From: Capsulimonas sp039928515
Lineage (GTDB): Bacteria; Armatimonadota; Armatimonadia; Armatimonadales; Capsulimonadaceae
Direction: 5' to 3' (one strand)
DNA length: 27,430 nucleotides
NCBI RefSeq assembly: GCF_039928515.1
Contig: NZ_JBDSSZ010000211.1
Within the stretch, counting starts at the first letter, position 1. The number at the start of each line of letters is the position of its first letter. Positions 1-7,899 of the stretch are shown here, one piece after another. A model generated the notes under the pieces. It saw only the letters and a list, made by a program, of their open reading frames with translations. It was not told where the DNA came from and made no database searches. The translations under genes and the position numbers were made by a program.

Positions 1-5
1 AACTA

Positions 6-974
6 ATGATGAACCGAAGAGAACTGCTGAAGAGTTTTGCGGGACTGGCGGGGTCTGCCGCACTGGGCGGCGCGCTCGCCTGGGACGCCCGCGCGTCGGA
101 CGCGCCCGCGAAGCCCTCTATCCCGCCTGTGATTGACTTCGACCACAACAAAGCGGAACTTCAGCCCATTTCCAAAAACCTCTACTTGCTCGCCGGACTG
201 GGAGGAAACATCCTCGTACTCACCGGCAGTTCAGAAACGCTGATCGTCGACAGCGGCATTCCGCCCCGCTCCAAAGACATCGCCGAGGCGATCGCCGGCG
301 TCAGCCCCCACCCCATCACCACCCTTGTCAATACGCACTGGCATTTCGACCATACCGGCGGCAACGCGTTTCTGGCGGGCGGGGGCGCGCATATCATCGG
401 CCATACGAATGTCCGAAAACGCCTCTCCCATCCGGAAGTCATCGAACTGATGCACGCGAAATTTCCCGCCCAGCCACGCGCCGCATGGCCGGTGGAGACA
501 TTTACCAGCGCAAAGACGATCCGCAAAAACGGCGAGGTCCTGCGCCTTCAGCATTTCGCGCCCGCGCACACCGACAGCGACAGCCTCGTCCACTTTCGCC
601 ACGCCAATGTGATTCATACCGGCGATGTCTTCTTCAACGGCTTTTATCCCTTCATCGACTACAGCAGCGGCGGCTGGATCGGCGGCATGATCGCCGGCCT
701 GGACCGCGTGCTCGCACTAGCCGACGCGCATACCAAGATCATTCCCGGCCACGGCCCGCTCGCCGGTCGCGCCGAAGTCCAGCGCTCCCGCGACATGCTC
801 GCCACCGTACGCCGGCGTATCGAGCCGATGGTCCATGCCGGAAAAACGGCGGATCAAGTGGTCGCCGCCAAACCCACCCACGACTTGGACGCGAAATGGG
901 GCGGCGTCGTACTTTCCGGAGATCTGTTCACACGGGATGTTTATGAAGGACTAAAGCGGCTTTCGAGCCGATAA
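6..974 (+). CDS. Tat-exported MBL-fold metallo-hydrolase
   Basis: A 322-residue metallo-beta-lactamase-fold hydrolase, probably a zinc enzyme acting outside the cytoplasm; the substrate cannot be told. The zinc-binding signature HWHFDH is at residues 111-116, with further expected ligands at H188 (APAHTD), D207 (HTGD) and H249 (PGHG). The N-terminus carries a twin-arginine-like signal (NRRELLK, residues 3-9) followed by a short hydrophobic, Ala/Gly-rich segment ending near ARA-S at residues 29-31, so Tat export is likely. Two ATGs start the frame (6 and 9); the second puts the RR motif closest to the end. The ribosome-binding region lies outside the window, so a more upstream start cannot be fully excluded, but the signal peptide argues against it. 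The gene is convergent with the next one and shares a hairpin with it. Confidence 0.88.
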   Translation: MMNRRELLKSFAGLAGSAALGGALAWDARASDAPAKPSIPPVIDFDHNKAELQPISKNLYLLAGLGGNILVLTGSSETLIVDSGIPPRSKDIAEAIAGVSPHPITTLVNTHWHFDHTGGNAFLAGGGAHIIGHTNVRKRLSHPEVIELMHAKFPAQPRAAWPVETFTSAKTIRKNGEVLRLQHFAPAHTDSDSLVHFRHANVIHTGDVFFNGFYPFIDYSSGGWIGGMIAGLDRVLALADAHTKIIPGHGPLAGRAEVQRSRDMLATVRRRIEPMVHAGKTADQVVAAKPTHDLDAKWGGVVLSGDLFTRDVYEGLKRLSSR

Positions 975-998
975 GCCCGGTGAACCAAACAACCGCAA

Positions 999-1034
999 GA
1001 CAGCCGCCGGAACGCAACGGTTCCGGCGGCTGTC
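999..1034. terminator. Perfect hairpin between convergent genes
   Basis: A 14-base perfect inverted repeat (arms 999-1012 and 1021-1034, loop of 8) lies between two converging genes. Neither side has a strong T-run; the minus strand has the better one (TTGCGGTTGTTT). It probably works as a two-way terminator or 3'-end stabiliser. Confidence 0.65.
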
Positions 1035-1055
1035 GCATTGTGAAGCAGAACGCAG

Positions 1056-2129
1056 TTAGCGGGCTTTGGTCGCGGACGTCAGGCTATTGAAACTCAGACT
1101 GTATTGCCGCTTGGAGCGGATCTGCTGGCTGGGCAGGATCTCCAGCTCCTCAACCGCGAGGGAGTAGCCGTACGATGTTCCAATCTCATCCCGGCCGCCG
1201 ATGCGGCGGTAAAGGACGAACTTCGCGTCGCGCGATTCTCCGGCGGCGAGCGAGAAATCGGCGTTCGCGGACGTGGAGGCGACCGTTCCAATCCCGGTCG
1301 CGCTGCGATCGGGGCCGCCAGGATTTCCCCACCCGTAGTGATTGCCGAGATTATCGATGATGTCCCCCGTCTTCGCCGTATACCCCAGGATCAAAGGCTG
1401 ATCTGACGTATTGGTAAAACGAACGGTCGCCGTGAGAATATGGTTGCGTGCGCCCTTCGGATTGCTGACTTCAAATCGCGTGACTTCCGCATTGAAAGGC
1501 CCGGCGCTGTAGAAGTTAGGCGCGGAGTTTCCGGTTCCTCCCGCTGGCGTGGCTCCTGCGGACGCGCCTGGTGCGGCCGGCGCATCGGCGGCGCTCACCA
1601 TGCCGTTCTTGAGATCCGTGAACTGCAAAGCGCGCTCCGTACCCAGACGGTACTGCTTATTCCCCAGCGAAGCCACCTCGCGCACCGTCAACTCGAACGT
1701 GTAGCTTGTCCCGTAGATCACGCCGGCGGGCGGCGTCCATATGAGATCAAAACGCGCATCGCTGCTTTCGCCCGGCTGCAAAATGAATTTGGGATCGATG
1801 CTGCTGGGCGTGATTAAGCCGATGCCGCGCACCGTTGGGTCGTACGGACTATACCGATTGCCCTGGTCATCCGTTGCGGAAGCGGAGCCGCGTACATATC
1901 CAAGAATTAAAGGCGTTTTCGTTTTGTTTTGGAAACGGACCGTCGCGGTGATCAGCTTTTTGCGCCCGGACACACTTGTGCGAAAATCGGTCACGGTGGA
2001 CACGAATGTCGATACCTCGGAGCGGGCGGGCGCGGCGGCCGCTGGAGGCAAGAAATGAATGCAGACCGACAAAAGAATAATCGCGCAGAATACAAAATTG
2101 CATTGATTGCGATAGAGCACACGGAACAT
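1056..2129 (-). CDS. Secreted protein with two duplicated beta-type domains
   Basis: A 357-residue protein of unknown function. It starts with a signal peptide (hydrophobic stretch about residues 11-31, likely cleavage after AAAAP/PARS). The mature part is an internal duplication: unit A about residues 40-175 and unit B about 211-350, joined by an Ala/Gly/Pro-rich linker (176-210). The two units share TATVRF, PLILGY, GIG, LxPGES/LAAGES and DA(R/K)F in the same order, which suggests immunoglobulin-like beta sandwiches of the DUF4352-like type (inference). No catalytic motif is visible, so a binding or cell-surface role is more likely than an enzyme. A good ribosome-binding site (GAGGAGG) precedes the ATG at 2129. 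Confidence 0.8.
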   Translation of the reverse strand: MFRVLYRNQCNFVFCAIILLSVCIHFLPPAAAAPARSEVSTFVSTVTDFRTSVSGRKKLITATVRFQNKTKTPLILGYVRGSASATDDQGNRYSPYDPTVRGIGLITPSSIDPKFILQPGESSDARFDLIWTPPAGVIYGTSYTFELTVREVASLGNKQYRLGTERALQFTDLKNGMVSAADAPAAPGASAGATPAGGTGNSAPNFYSAGPFNAEVTRFEVSNPKGARNHILTATVRFTNTSDQPLILGYTAKTGDIIDNLGNHYGWGNPGGPDRSATGIGTVASTSANADFSLAAGESRDAKFVLYRRIGGRDEIGTSYGYSLAVEELEILPSQQIRSKRQYSLSFNSLTSATKAR

Positions 2130-2244
2130 ATGACTGCCTCCTCGTGATGATGGATCTTTTCCTCGCTGTCGCGCCCAATTTACCTGCTGAGAATGTTACT
2201 GTCAAGCGGAACGTTCGTTCGCGACTGAGCGAAGCGAAATGAAA

Positions 2245-2276
2245 ATAACGTTGGGGCTGAATAGCCCCAACGTTAT
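2245..2276 (-). terminator. Rho-independent terminator of the minus-strand GH2 gene
   Basis: A 14-base perfect stem (2245-2258 with 2263-2276) with the 4-base loop GAAT lies just after the stop of the GH2 gene at 2296. Read on the minus strand it is followed by TTTTCATTTC, a T-rich tail as expected for intrinsic termination. Confidence 0.85.
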
Positions 2277-2295
2277 CGGAAGTCCCTCGAAAAAC

Positions 2296-4122
2296 CTACT
2301 CGGCGGATTCGATTGCCGCAGCCTTCGTTTGGACCGCGTGGATGCGCGCGATGTCGAACTTGGGTTTGCGATCGAACGTGTAGATTCCGTTTTCCTCAGG
2401 ATAGATATCCGTCAGCTGCGTGTAGCAGTAGGCGAACATATGCTCATTGGTTAGCATCAGATCGCAGGTCGCTTCGAAGCGATGATGCAGGTCTTCCAAT
2501 GACTTCGGGTCCGTGCCGTAGCCCCAGCTTGTCTTTCGATCTTCAAACGTCGATCCGGTAACGATTGGATTCCAGCGGAACCCACCGATCTCGCTGACGA
2601 AATACGGCTGGCCGCGATAGGGAACGGAGTGCGGCTCCGAGTTCTTATCGCTGTTGAAATTGATGTAGACTTCATTCTCAGCCATGCGGGAATGGCGAAG
2701 CCGCATTTTTTCAATTCCCTCTTCGAACTCTTCCTGAATGTAATCGTGTGAGTCGTAAATATCGGTTTCCGGAACGCGATGGGCGTATCCGGACGTATCC
2801 AACACGGGACGGCTCGTGTCCATCGCCTTCGCGGCTAAGAACAGGGCGCGCGTGGCGTCGTCGAGGGTCGTGATCTTGTCGTGCAGACGCTGCCAGGTTT
2901 CATTGAGCGGGCACCAGCCGATGATGCTAGGGTGCGAGTAATCGCGCTCCAAAACCTCCAGCCACTGAGCGGCGTAGGTGATGCTCATCTGCTGGTGGTC
3001 GTGCTGCGGGCCAAACCCGCTGGAGCCCCAGTCGGCGAACTCGCCCCACACCAGATAGCCCATCCGGTCAGCATGGTAGAGGAAACGCTCCTCAAAGACC
3101 TTCTGGTGCAGGCGCGCGCCATTGAAGCCCGCGTCGAGCGATAACTGGATGTCGGCGATCAGCGCTTCGTCGTTCGGCGCCGTCATGACGCCGTCGGGAT
3201 AGTAGCCCTGATCCAGCACGAGGCGCTGGAACACGCTTTTGCCGTTGATTTTGACCTTGCGTCCGTCAATGGCGATGCTGCGCATACCGACATAGCTGCG
3301 CGCGCTGTCCACCACGGAGCCCGAGGCGTCCAGAATTTCGATGGTCAGGTCGTAGAGAAACGGGTCGGTCGTATCCCACAGGCGCAGGCGATCGTCGGGA
3401 ATTTTCAAGTCGAGATTGACGGAAAAATCCAAGTCGGCGCGGCAGTCCGTCTGAACGATGACACCGTCGGCGTCGGAGACGCTCGCGCGGACGCGGTAAC
3501 CGGGCCGATTGTTGGTAATCTGCTGCTGGATCCGCACGGTCCCATTGGCCACATCGGGCGTGATTCGCGGCCGCTTGAGTGCGATCTCCGACACGGGCTC
3601 CATCCAGACGGTCTGCCAGATTCCCGTGGTGCGCGTGTAGAAACACTCGTGGGGCGCATACTGCCGGGACTGCTTGCCCCGGGGCTGGGAAGGGTCGTTG
3701 TCGTCGCGGGCGCGCAGAACGATCGTCGCCGTCTCGCCCGGCGCCGCGACGCCGTTCAGATCGCAGATGATCGGTGAGAACCCGCCGCGATGACGCCCGA
3801 CTTCCGTGCCGTTCACCCACACCGTGGCGTCATAGTCCACGGCCTGGAAGTGCAGCAGCACGCGCTTGCCGGCCCATTCGCTTGGGATTTCGACGACGCG
3901 GCGATACCAGACGGCGGGCATGAAATCCGTATGCTCGACGCCGGAAAGCTGGGATTCAGGGCAGAATGGAACGGTGATCCGTCCCGTCAGCTCGCGGCTG
4001 CGCATGCCGCGATCGGCGCCGCTGTCGCCCGGATCGATCTCAAACTCCCATTCGCCGTTGAGGTTCAGCCATTCGGATCGCACGAACTGGGGACGCGGGT
4101 ATTCCGCGCGTGGGACACTCAT
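2296..4122 (-). CDS. Glycoside hydrolase family 2 enzyme (copy 1)
   Basis: A 608-residue GH2 enzyme of the beta-galactosidase/beta-glucuronidase clan. Such enzymes remove non-reducing-end sugars with retention of configuration; the exact sugar cannot be assigned. The N-terminal jelly-roll sugar-binding domain covers about residues 10-180 (LNLNGEWEF, VDYDATVWVNG, GIWQTVWME), followed by an immunoglobulin-like domain about 180-285 and a TIM barrel. The expected acid/base is E408 in PLNETW and the nucleophile E511 in YFVSEIGG. There is no signal peptide, so it is cytoplasmic. The frame stays open far upstream, but the start at 4122 is chosen because AAGGAG lies just before it and because it lines up with the start of the paralogue at 5121. 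It is divergent from the AraC-type regulator, which probably controls it. Confidence 0.9.
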   Translation of the reverse strand: MSVPRAEYPRPQFVRSEWLNLNGEWEFEIDPGDSGADRGMRSRELTGRITVPFCPESQLSGVEHTDFMPAVWYRRVVEIPSEWAGKRVLLHFQAVDYDATVWVNGTEVGRHRGGFSPIICDLNGVAAPGETATIVLRARDDNDPSQPRGKQSRQYAPHECFYTRTTGIWQTVWMEPVSEIALKRPRITPDVANGTVRIQQQITNNRPGYRVRASVSDADGVIVQTDCRADLDFSVNLDLKIPDDRLRLWDTTDPFLYDLTIEILDASGSVVDSARSYVGMRSIAIDGRKVKINGKSVFQRLVLDQGYYPDGVMTAPNDEALIADIQLSLDAGFNGARLHQKVFEERFLYHADRMGYLVWGEFADWGSSGFGPQHDHQQMSITYAAQWLEVLERDYSHPSIIGWCPLNETWQRLHDKITTLDDATRALFLAAKAMDTSRPVLDTSGYAHRVPETDIYDSHDYIQEEFEEGIEKMRLRHSRMAENEVYINFNSDKNSEPHSVPYRGQPYFVSEIGGFRWNPIVTGSTFEDRKTSWGYGTDPKSLEDLHHRFEATCDLMLTNEHMFAYCYTQLTDIYPEENGIYTFDRKPKFDIARIHAVQTKAAAIESAE

Positions 4123-4177
4123 CTTACACTCCTTCGTCAAAAACAACGCTGCGCTGCTACGAAAATTGAATTCGATG

Positions 4178-4185
4178 ATTATAAT
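4178..4185. promoter_or_regulatory. Candidate shared -10 region of the GH2/AraC divergent promoter
   Basis: The 81 bases between the divergent GH2 and AraC genes contain the self-complementary octamer ATTATAAT, which gives a consensus TATAAT on both strands. Neither strand has a convincing -35 box, in keeping with promoters that need an activator. The plus-strand leader would be only about 12 bases and the minus-strand leader about 50. Confidence 0.4.
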
Positions 4186-4203
4186 AACATCGGCGGAGAG
4201 AAA

Positions 4204-5067
4204 ATGTCCATGCTTGAAATCAACGCGTCCCTTGGCGAAAAGCACATTATTGGCGCGCAAACGCAGGAATGGCTGATCAGTTACAAGGAGTGCGCGCCGT
4301 TCCGGATGTATGGCATCGCCCTGGTCGGCATTACGCAGGCGGGTCCGCAATTTTGTTTCGAGCGCCTGGCCCCAACCATCACTCAGCTGCTGGTCGGCGT
4401 CGAAGGCGAGGGCGAGGTATGGATGGACGGCGATTGGCGTCCATTTGAAGCTGGAAACGCCTTCTTCACGCCCGCGCACGCGCCGCATGGGTACCGGGCC
4501 GTTCCCGGCAAGCCCTGGCGCGTCTGCTGGGTGATTTATACCACGGAGTTCCGGCACGGCCCCACGCTGGGGATTTCCAAGCCCCAGGTGGCTCCGGTGG
4601 ATGTCGCGCCGATCTCGTCGGCGATTCAAAATCTGCACCGGGAAGCGATGGGAGCGGCGGAGCCGGCGATGCTGCGCGACTGGTCGTCGCTGGTCCACGC
4701 CTACGCCCAGCGAGCAATCGCCCCGACGGGACGTCTTCAGCCGCTGTGGAGCGATGTCGGCCTGGATCTGGCGCACCCCTGGTCGGTCGAGGATCTCGCC
4801 GACCGCGCCGGCATGAGTCTGGAGCATTTGCGCCGCCTGTGTCACAAGGAGATCGACCGCAGCCCGATGCGCTATGTGACCGAGCTGCGCATGCGTCAGG
4901 CCGCCGCCCTGCTCGCCTCCGAATCCTACACCATTGAGGAAGTCGCCTCCCGTGTCGGCTATGAAAACCCCTTTGCGTTCAGCACGGCGTTCAAACGATG
5001 CGTCGGCCACAGCCCCTCTCAGTACCGCGGCAAAATCACAGGAAAAGAAATCGGCGAGTTTGGGTAA
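4204..5067 (+). CDS. AraC-family transcription regulator
   Basis: A 287-residue AraC/XylS-type regulator. An N-terminal cupin-like sensor domain (about residues 45-115, with the turn FEAGNAFFTPAHAPHGY) would bind a sugar. Two helix-turn-helix units at the C-terminus (about 190-275) include SVEDLADRAGMSLEHLRR and the family signature IEEVASRVGYENPFAFSTAF, ending in GHSPSQYR. The start at 4204 is chosen because GGAGAG precedes it at good distance and because upstream residues of the open frame do not belong to the family. It sits between two GH2 paralogues: divergent from one and 53 bases upstream of the other on the same strand, so it is most likely the local activator that answers to their substrate or product. 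Confidence 0.93.
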   Translation: MSMLEINASLGEKHIIGAQTQEWLISYKECAPFRMYGIALVGITQAGPQFCFERLAPTITQLLVGVEGEGEVWMDGDWRPFEAGNAFFTPAHAPHGYRAVPGKPWRVCWVIYTTEFRHGPTLGISKPQVAPVDVAPISSAIQNLHREAMGAAEPAMLRDWSSLVHAYAQRAIAPTGRLQPLWSDVGLDLAHPWSVEDLADRAGMSLEHLRRLCHKEIDRSPMRYVTELRMRQAAALLASESYTIEEVASRVGYENPFAFSTAFKRCVGHSPSQYRGKITGKEIGEFG

Positions 5068-5120
5068 AACACCCCATACGGATATTCACCGATCACAATC
5101 AACCTGAGGATGCTTGTCCT

Positions 5121-6899
5121 ATGAAACCCGAAAACTTGCGCCCCGAGTATCCGCGTCCGCAGTTCGTCCGCCCCGAGTGGCTGAACCTCAATGGAGAGTG
5201 GGAGTTCGATTTTGACGACGCACGACAGGGGCTCCTGGCCGGCTGGCAGAACCAGCGGCTCGGTGACAGGATCCACGTCCCCTTCCCCTATCAAAGCGAG
5301 CTGTCCGGGATCAACGATAAGGGTGTGCACGAAGTCATTTGGTACTCGCGCACGTTCGAAGTTCCCGCCGAATGGCGCGGCCGCGACATGCTGCTCCACT
5401 TCGAAGCCGTCGACTACTCCACGGTGGTGTGGGTGAACGGTCAGGAAGTCGGTCACAATCAGGGCGGCCACGTACCGTTTTCGTTCGATATCTCCCCCTA
5501 TGTGAACCCGCAGGGGAGCAACCGGGTGACGCTTCGTGTCGAAGACCGGCAGGACCCGTACCAGCCACGCGGCAAGCAATCGACGACGGGCCTGCCGCAC
5601 CACATCGATTACTACTGCACATCCGGGATCTGGCAGACGGTCTGGCTGGAACCCGCGCCCTCCATGCGGATCGAAAGCGTCAGCATCACGCCGTCCGTCG
5701 ATGACAGCGCGTTTAAGCTGTCGGTTTACCTGCACGCGCCGTCCGCGTGCTGGACGATCGAGATCGATCTGCTGGACGGGGGTCAGATCATCTCCACCGT
5801 CCGTAAAGACACGCCGCGCGCCACTCTCAACGTCACGATCCCCGTTCCCAGTCCAAAGCTCTGGTCGCCGGACTCGCCGCATCTTTACGGCCTGCGCGTG
5901 CGGCTGCTGTCCGAAGGCGTGGTCAATGATGAGATCGAATCCTACGCCGGCCTGCGCAGCGTCGAGTTGCGGGACGGCAAGGTGATCCTGAACGGAGAAC
6001 CAATTTATCTGGCCATGATTCTGGATCAGGGGTACTGGCCCGAAAGCTATCTGGCGCCGCCGTCCGATGAAGCCCTGCGCGCCGACGTCATCTGGGCGAA
6101 GCGCATGGGATTCAATGGCGTGCGTAAACACCAGAAGATCGAGGACCAGCGCTGGCTCTACTGGTGCGACAAGCTGGGAATGATGGTCTGGGGCGAGATG
6201 GCGAACGCCCGCGCATGGTCGTCGCGCGCCGAGGACCACCTGACCTCCGAGTGGGAGCGTATCGTCCGCCGGGACTACAGCCACCCCTGCCTCATCGCCT
6301 GGGTCCCCGTCAACGAAAGCATGGGCTTCCCGGGGCTGCAAAAAAGCCATCCCGGGCAGTACGCCTTCCTGGAGCGGATCGTCGCCCTGACACGGCGTCT
6401 CGACCCGGAGCGCCCGGTCATCGACAACGACGGGTGGGAGCACACGGATATTACCGATATCTGCGCCATCCACGACTACTCTCCCAATTCCGAACGGCTG
6501 CGCGAGCGGTACGTAGAAACCCTCGCCGGCGGCCCGCTGCCCGCGAACGCCTGGGACGAATCCAAGCCGATGTTCGTGCGCGGCTCGCGCTACCGGGGCC
6601 AGCCGATCATGCTGACGGAAGTCGGCGGCTATTTGATGGAGCGCTCGGACCTCCCGAAAGAGAAGTGGGATCTTCTCTACGCCGCTTACGGCACCACCGT
6701 CTCCCCGGAAGACCTGCTGGCGAAGTACGAAGACCTGATGGAAGGCATCGCCTCACTCCCCTTCATCAGTGGCTTCTGCTATACGCAGCTAACGGATGTG
6801 GAGCAGGAAATGAATGGCCTGTTGACCTATGATCGCATTCCCAAAATCGAACCGGAAAAGATCGCCGCAATTCACAAGCGGCTCTTCTTTCCGAAGTAG
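5121..6899 (+). CDS. Glycoside hydrolase family 2 enzyme (copy 2)
   Basis: A 592-residue cytoplasmic GH2 enzyme, clearly paralogous to the one at 2296-4122 along its whole length (for example EYPRPQFVR, WLNLNGEWEF, GIWQTVW, ILDQGY against VLDQGY, CYTQLTD). The jelly-roll domain is about residues 12-180, then an Ig-like domain, then the TIM barrel with the acid/base E399 in PVNESMG and the nucleophile E500 in MLTEVGG. The reading frame is open further upstream and overlaps the regulator, but the ATG at 5121 matches the start of the paralogue. The ribosome-binding site is weak (GAGG about 12 bases away), so translation may be partly coupled to the AraC gene. An intrinsic terminator follows directly. 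Substrate unknown; the two copies may have different aglycone or sugar preference. Confidence 0.92.
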   Translation: MKPENLRPEYPRPQFVRPEWLNLNGEWEFDFDDARQGLLAGWQNQRLGDRIHVPFPYQSELSGINDKGVHEVIWYSRTFEVPAEWRGRDMLLHFEAVDYSTVVWVNGQEVGHNQGGHVPFSFDISPYVNPQGSNRVTLRVEDRQDPYQPRGKQSTTGLPHHIDYYCTSGIWQTVWLEPAPSMRIESVSITPSVDDSAFKLSVYLHAPSACWTIEIDLLDGGQIISTVRKDTPRATLNVTIPVPSPKLWSPDSPHLYGLRVRLLSEGVVNDEIESYAGLRSVELRDGKVILNGEPIYLAMILDQGYWPESYLAPPSDEALRADVIWAKRMGFNGVRKHQKIEDQRWLYWCDKLGMMVWGEMANARAWSSRAEDHLTSEWERIVRRDYSHPCLIAWVPVNESMGFPGLQKSHPGQYAFLERIVALTRRLDPERPVIDNDGWEHTDITDICAIHDYSPNSERLRERYVETLAGGPLPANAWDESKPMFVRGSRYRGQPIMLTEVGGYLMERSDLPKEKWDLLYAAYGTTVSPEDLLAKYEDLMEGIASLPFISGFCYTQLTDVEQEMNGLLTYDRIPKIEPEKIAAIHKRLFFPK

Positions 6900-6914
6900 C
6901 CCAAAAATCGAAAC

Positions 6915-6945
6915 GCGCCGGTCCGAAATGGGACCGGCGCTTTTT
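6915..6945 (+). terminator. Rho-independent terminator after GH2 copy 2
   Basis: A 10-base GC-rich perfect stem (6915-6924 with 6931-6940), a 6-base loop, and a run of five T immediately after. It closes the AraC-GH2 transcription unit. Confidence 0.93.
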
Positions 6946-6995
6946 ATCGTTGATATTGTTCTCTGAACTGCATTTACTGCTGTGCGCAACAAGTG

Positions 6996-7490
6996 CTACT
7001 TCTTTTTCTGTTCCGCAATGTCGGCCAGCAAGCGATCTTGCAGCCAATCGAGAGCCTCTGAAACACTCATGACGACTAGCTTTGTATTGGGAGGCCCAAT
7101 GTCAGGGTTATCCAGCAAATGCTTCTTATCGGAAGAAACAAGAACATCGCAGTCCGTCTCAATAGCAGCCGCGAGCACTCGCGCATCAGGCCTGTATTTC
7201 GTCAAGCGATGGCATTCAGCAACCGTTGTTTCGGAAGGGTCGCTTGCAACACCGGCCTTTGACCATTCCAAAATTTGAGCGAGGTCGAACTTCAAGGTGT
7301 GTGCATGCTCTGGATCAACCGCCGTCAGTACACCTTCTGCTTCCGACAGAACTCCACTGCTAACCCGAAGGTCGACATATCCCAATGCGCCTAATTTAAA
7401 GAATGTCCGATTCGGTGAATGAGGAGAATTTGTCAGCGCAGCCGCTACCAAAACAGTGGTATCGAGAAAAACTTTCGGAAGTTTACTCAT
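6996..7490 (-). CDS. PIN-domain ribonuclease toxin
   Basis: A 164-residue PIN-domain protein, the expected toxin of a type II toxin-antitoxin pair; such proteins cut RNA using a metal ion held by acidic residues. The acidic set is visible: D10 in VFLDTTVL, E50 in VLSEAEG, D102 in RPDARVLAAA and D121 in VSSDKKHL. It overlaps the antitoxin gene by 8 bases (7483-7490), so the two are co-translated. The length is slightly above the usual 130-145 residues because of a Lys/Glu-rich C-terminal helix. Confidence 0.85.
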   Translation of the reverse strand: MSKLPKVFLDTTVLVAAALTNSPHSPNRTFFKLGALGYVDLRVSSGVLSEAEGVLTAVDPEHAHTLKFDLAQILEWSKAGVASDPSETTVAECHRLTKYRPDARVLAAAIETDCDVLVSSDKKHLLDNPDIGPPNTKLVVMSVSEALDWLQDRLLADIAEQKKK

Positions 7491-7749
7491 GGCTTTCGCG
7501 AATCTTCCGAAGCTCAGCCATCATGCTCTCCAGAGACACACCTTGACTCTTCAAGCGTGTGCTCATTCGATCAAAAGCGGCGTCGATGGCGCGCGGAGCA
7601 TCATCATCAGCAATAGGGGAAAGGAAATATCCCTGACCGATTTCCACAATATGAAACTTCGTGCCGTCAATATAGCCGTTCTTGTCTCGAATCGCTTTGG
7701 GAATCGTGATTTGTCCCTTACTAATCATTTCTACTGAGGCCACTGTCAT
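7483..7749 (-). CDS. AbrB/MazE-type antitoxin
   Basis: An 88-residue SpoVT/AbrB-type swapped-hairpin DNA-binding protein. The family core SKGQITIPKAIRDK is at residues 10-23. The C-terminal half is helical and charged and would wrap around the PIN toxin. A strong ribosome-binding site (GGGAGGTG) lies just upstream. A 14-base palindrome 31 bases upstream of the ATG is a likely autoregulatory operator. Confidence 0.87.
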   Translation of the reverse strand: MTVASVEMISKGQITIPKAIRDKNGYIDGTKFHIVEIGQGYFLSPIADDDAPRAIDAAFDRMSTRLKSQGVSLESMMAELRKIRESHE

Positions 7750-7779
7750 AACACACCTCCCGTAAGCGCATTAGTGGAA

Positions 7780-7793
7780 TTCGGAATTCCGAA
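7780..7793. promoter_or_regulatory. Palindromic operator candidate for the toxin-antitoxin pair
   Basis: TTCGGAATTCCGAA is a perfect 14-base palindrome upstream of the antitoxin start. On the minus strand a plausible promoter (TTGTGG, 16-base gap, TATGGA) ends directly before it, so a bound antitoxin would sit at the transcription start. Autorepression is the rule for this family; the link here is inferred. Confidence 0.5.
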
Positions 7794-7832
7794 ATCCATA
7801 TTCTGATTCTATTTTACCACAATAACCAAAAA

Positions 7833-7856
7833 CGCCGACCCAATTTTGAGTCGGCG
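7833..7856. terminator. Two-way terminator between the sulfotransferase and antitoxin regions
   Basis: A 7-base GC stem (7833-7839 with 7850-7856) is flanked by A-rich sequence on the left and T-rich on the right, so either strand reads stem then T-run. On the minus strand it follows the sulfotransferase stop by about 45 bases and gives GTTTTTGG. It probably serves that gene. Confidence 0.75.
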
Positions 7857-7899
7857 CTTTTTCATCAAAGATTTCCGAGCAATGGTTCGTTCGATCTTC

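Noticed and set aside
4123..5010. N-terminal extension of the minus-strand GH2 frame up to 904 residues
   Set aside because: The extension runs antisense over the AraC gene, has Arg-rich composition typical of an antisense shadow, and the family start with a good ribosome-binding site is at 4122.
5019..6473. Minus-strand frame of 484 codons opposite GH2 copy 2
   Set aside because: Antisense shadow; GH2 copy 2 has full-length family similarity and a proper terminator.
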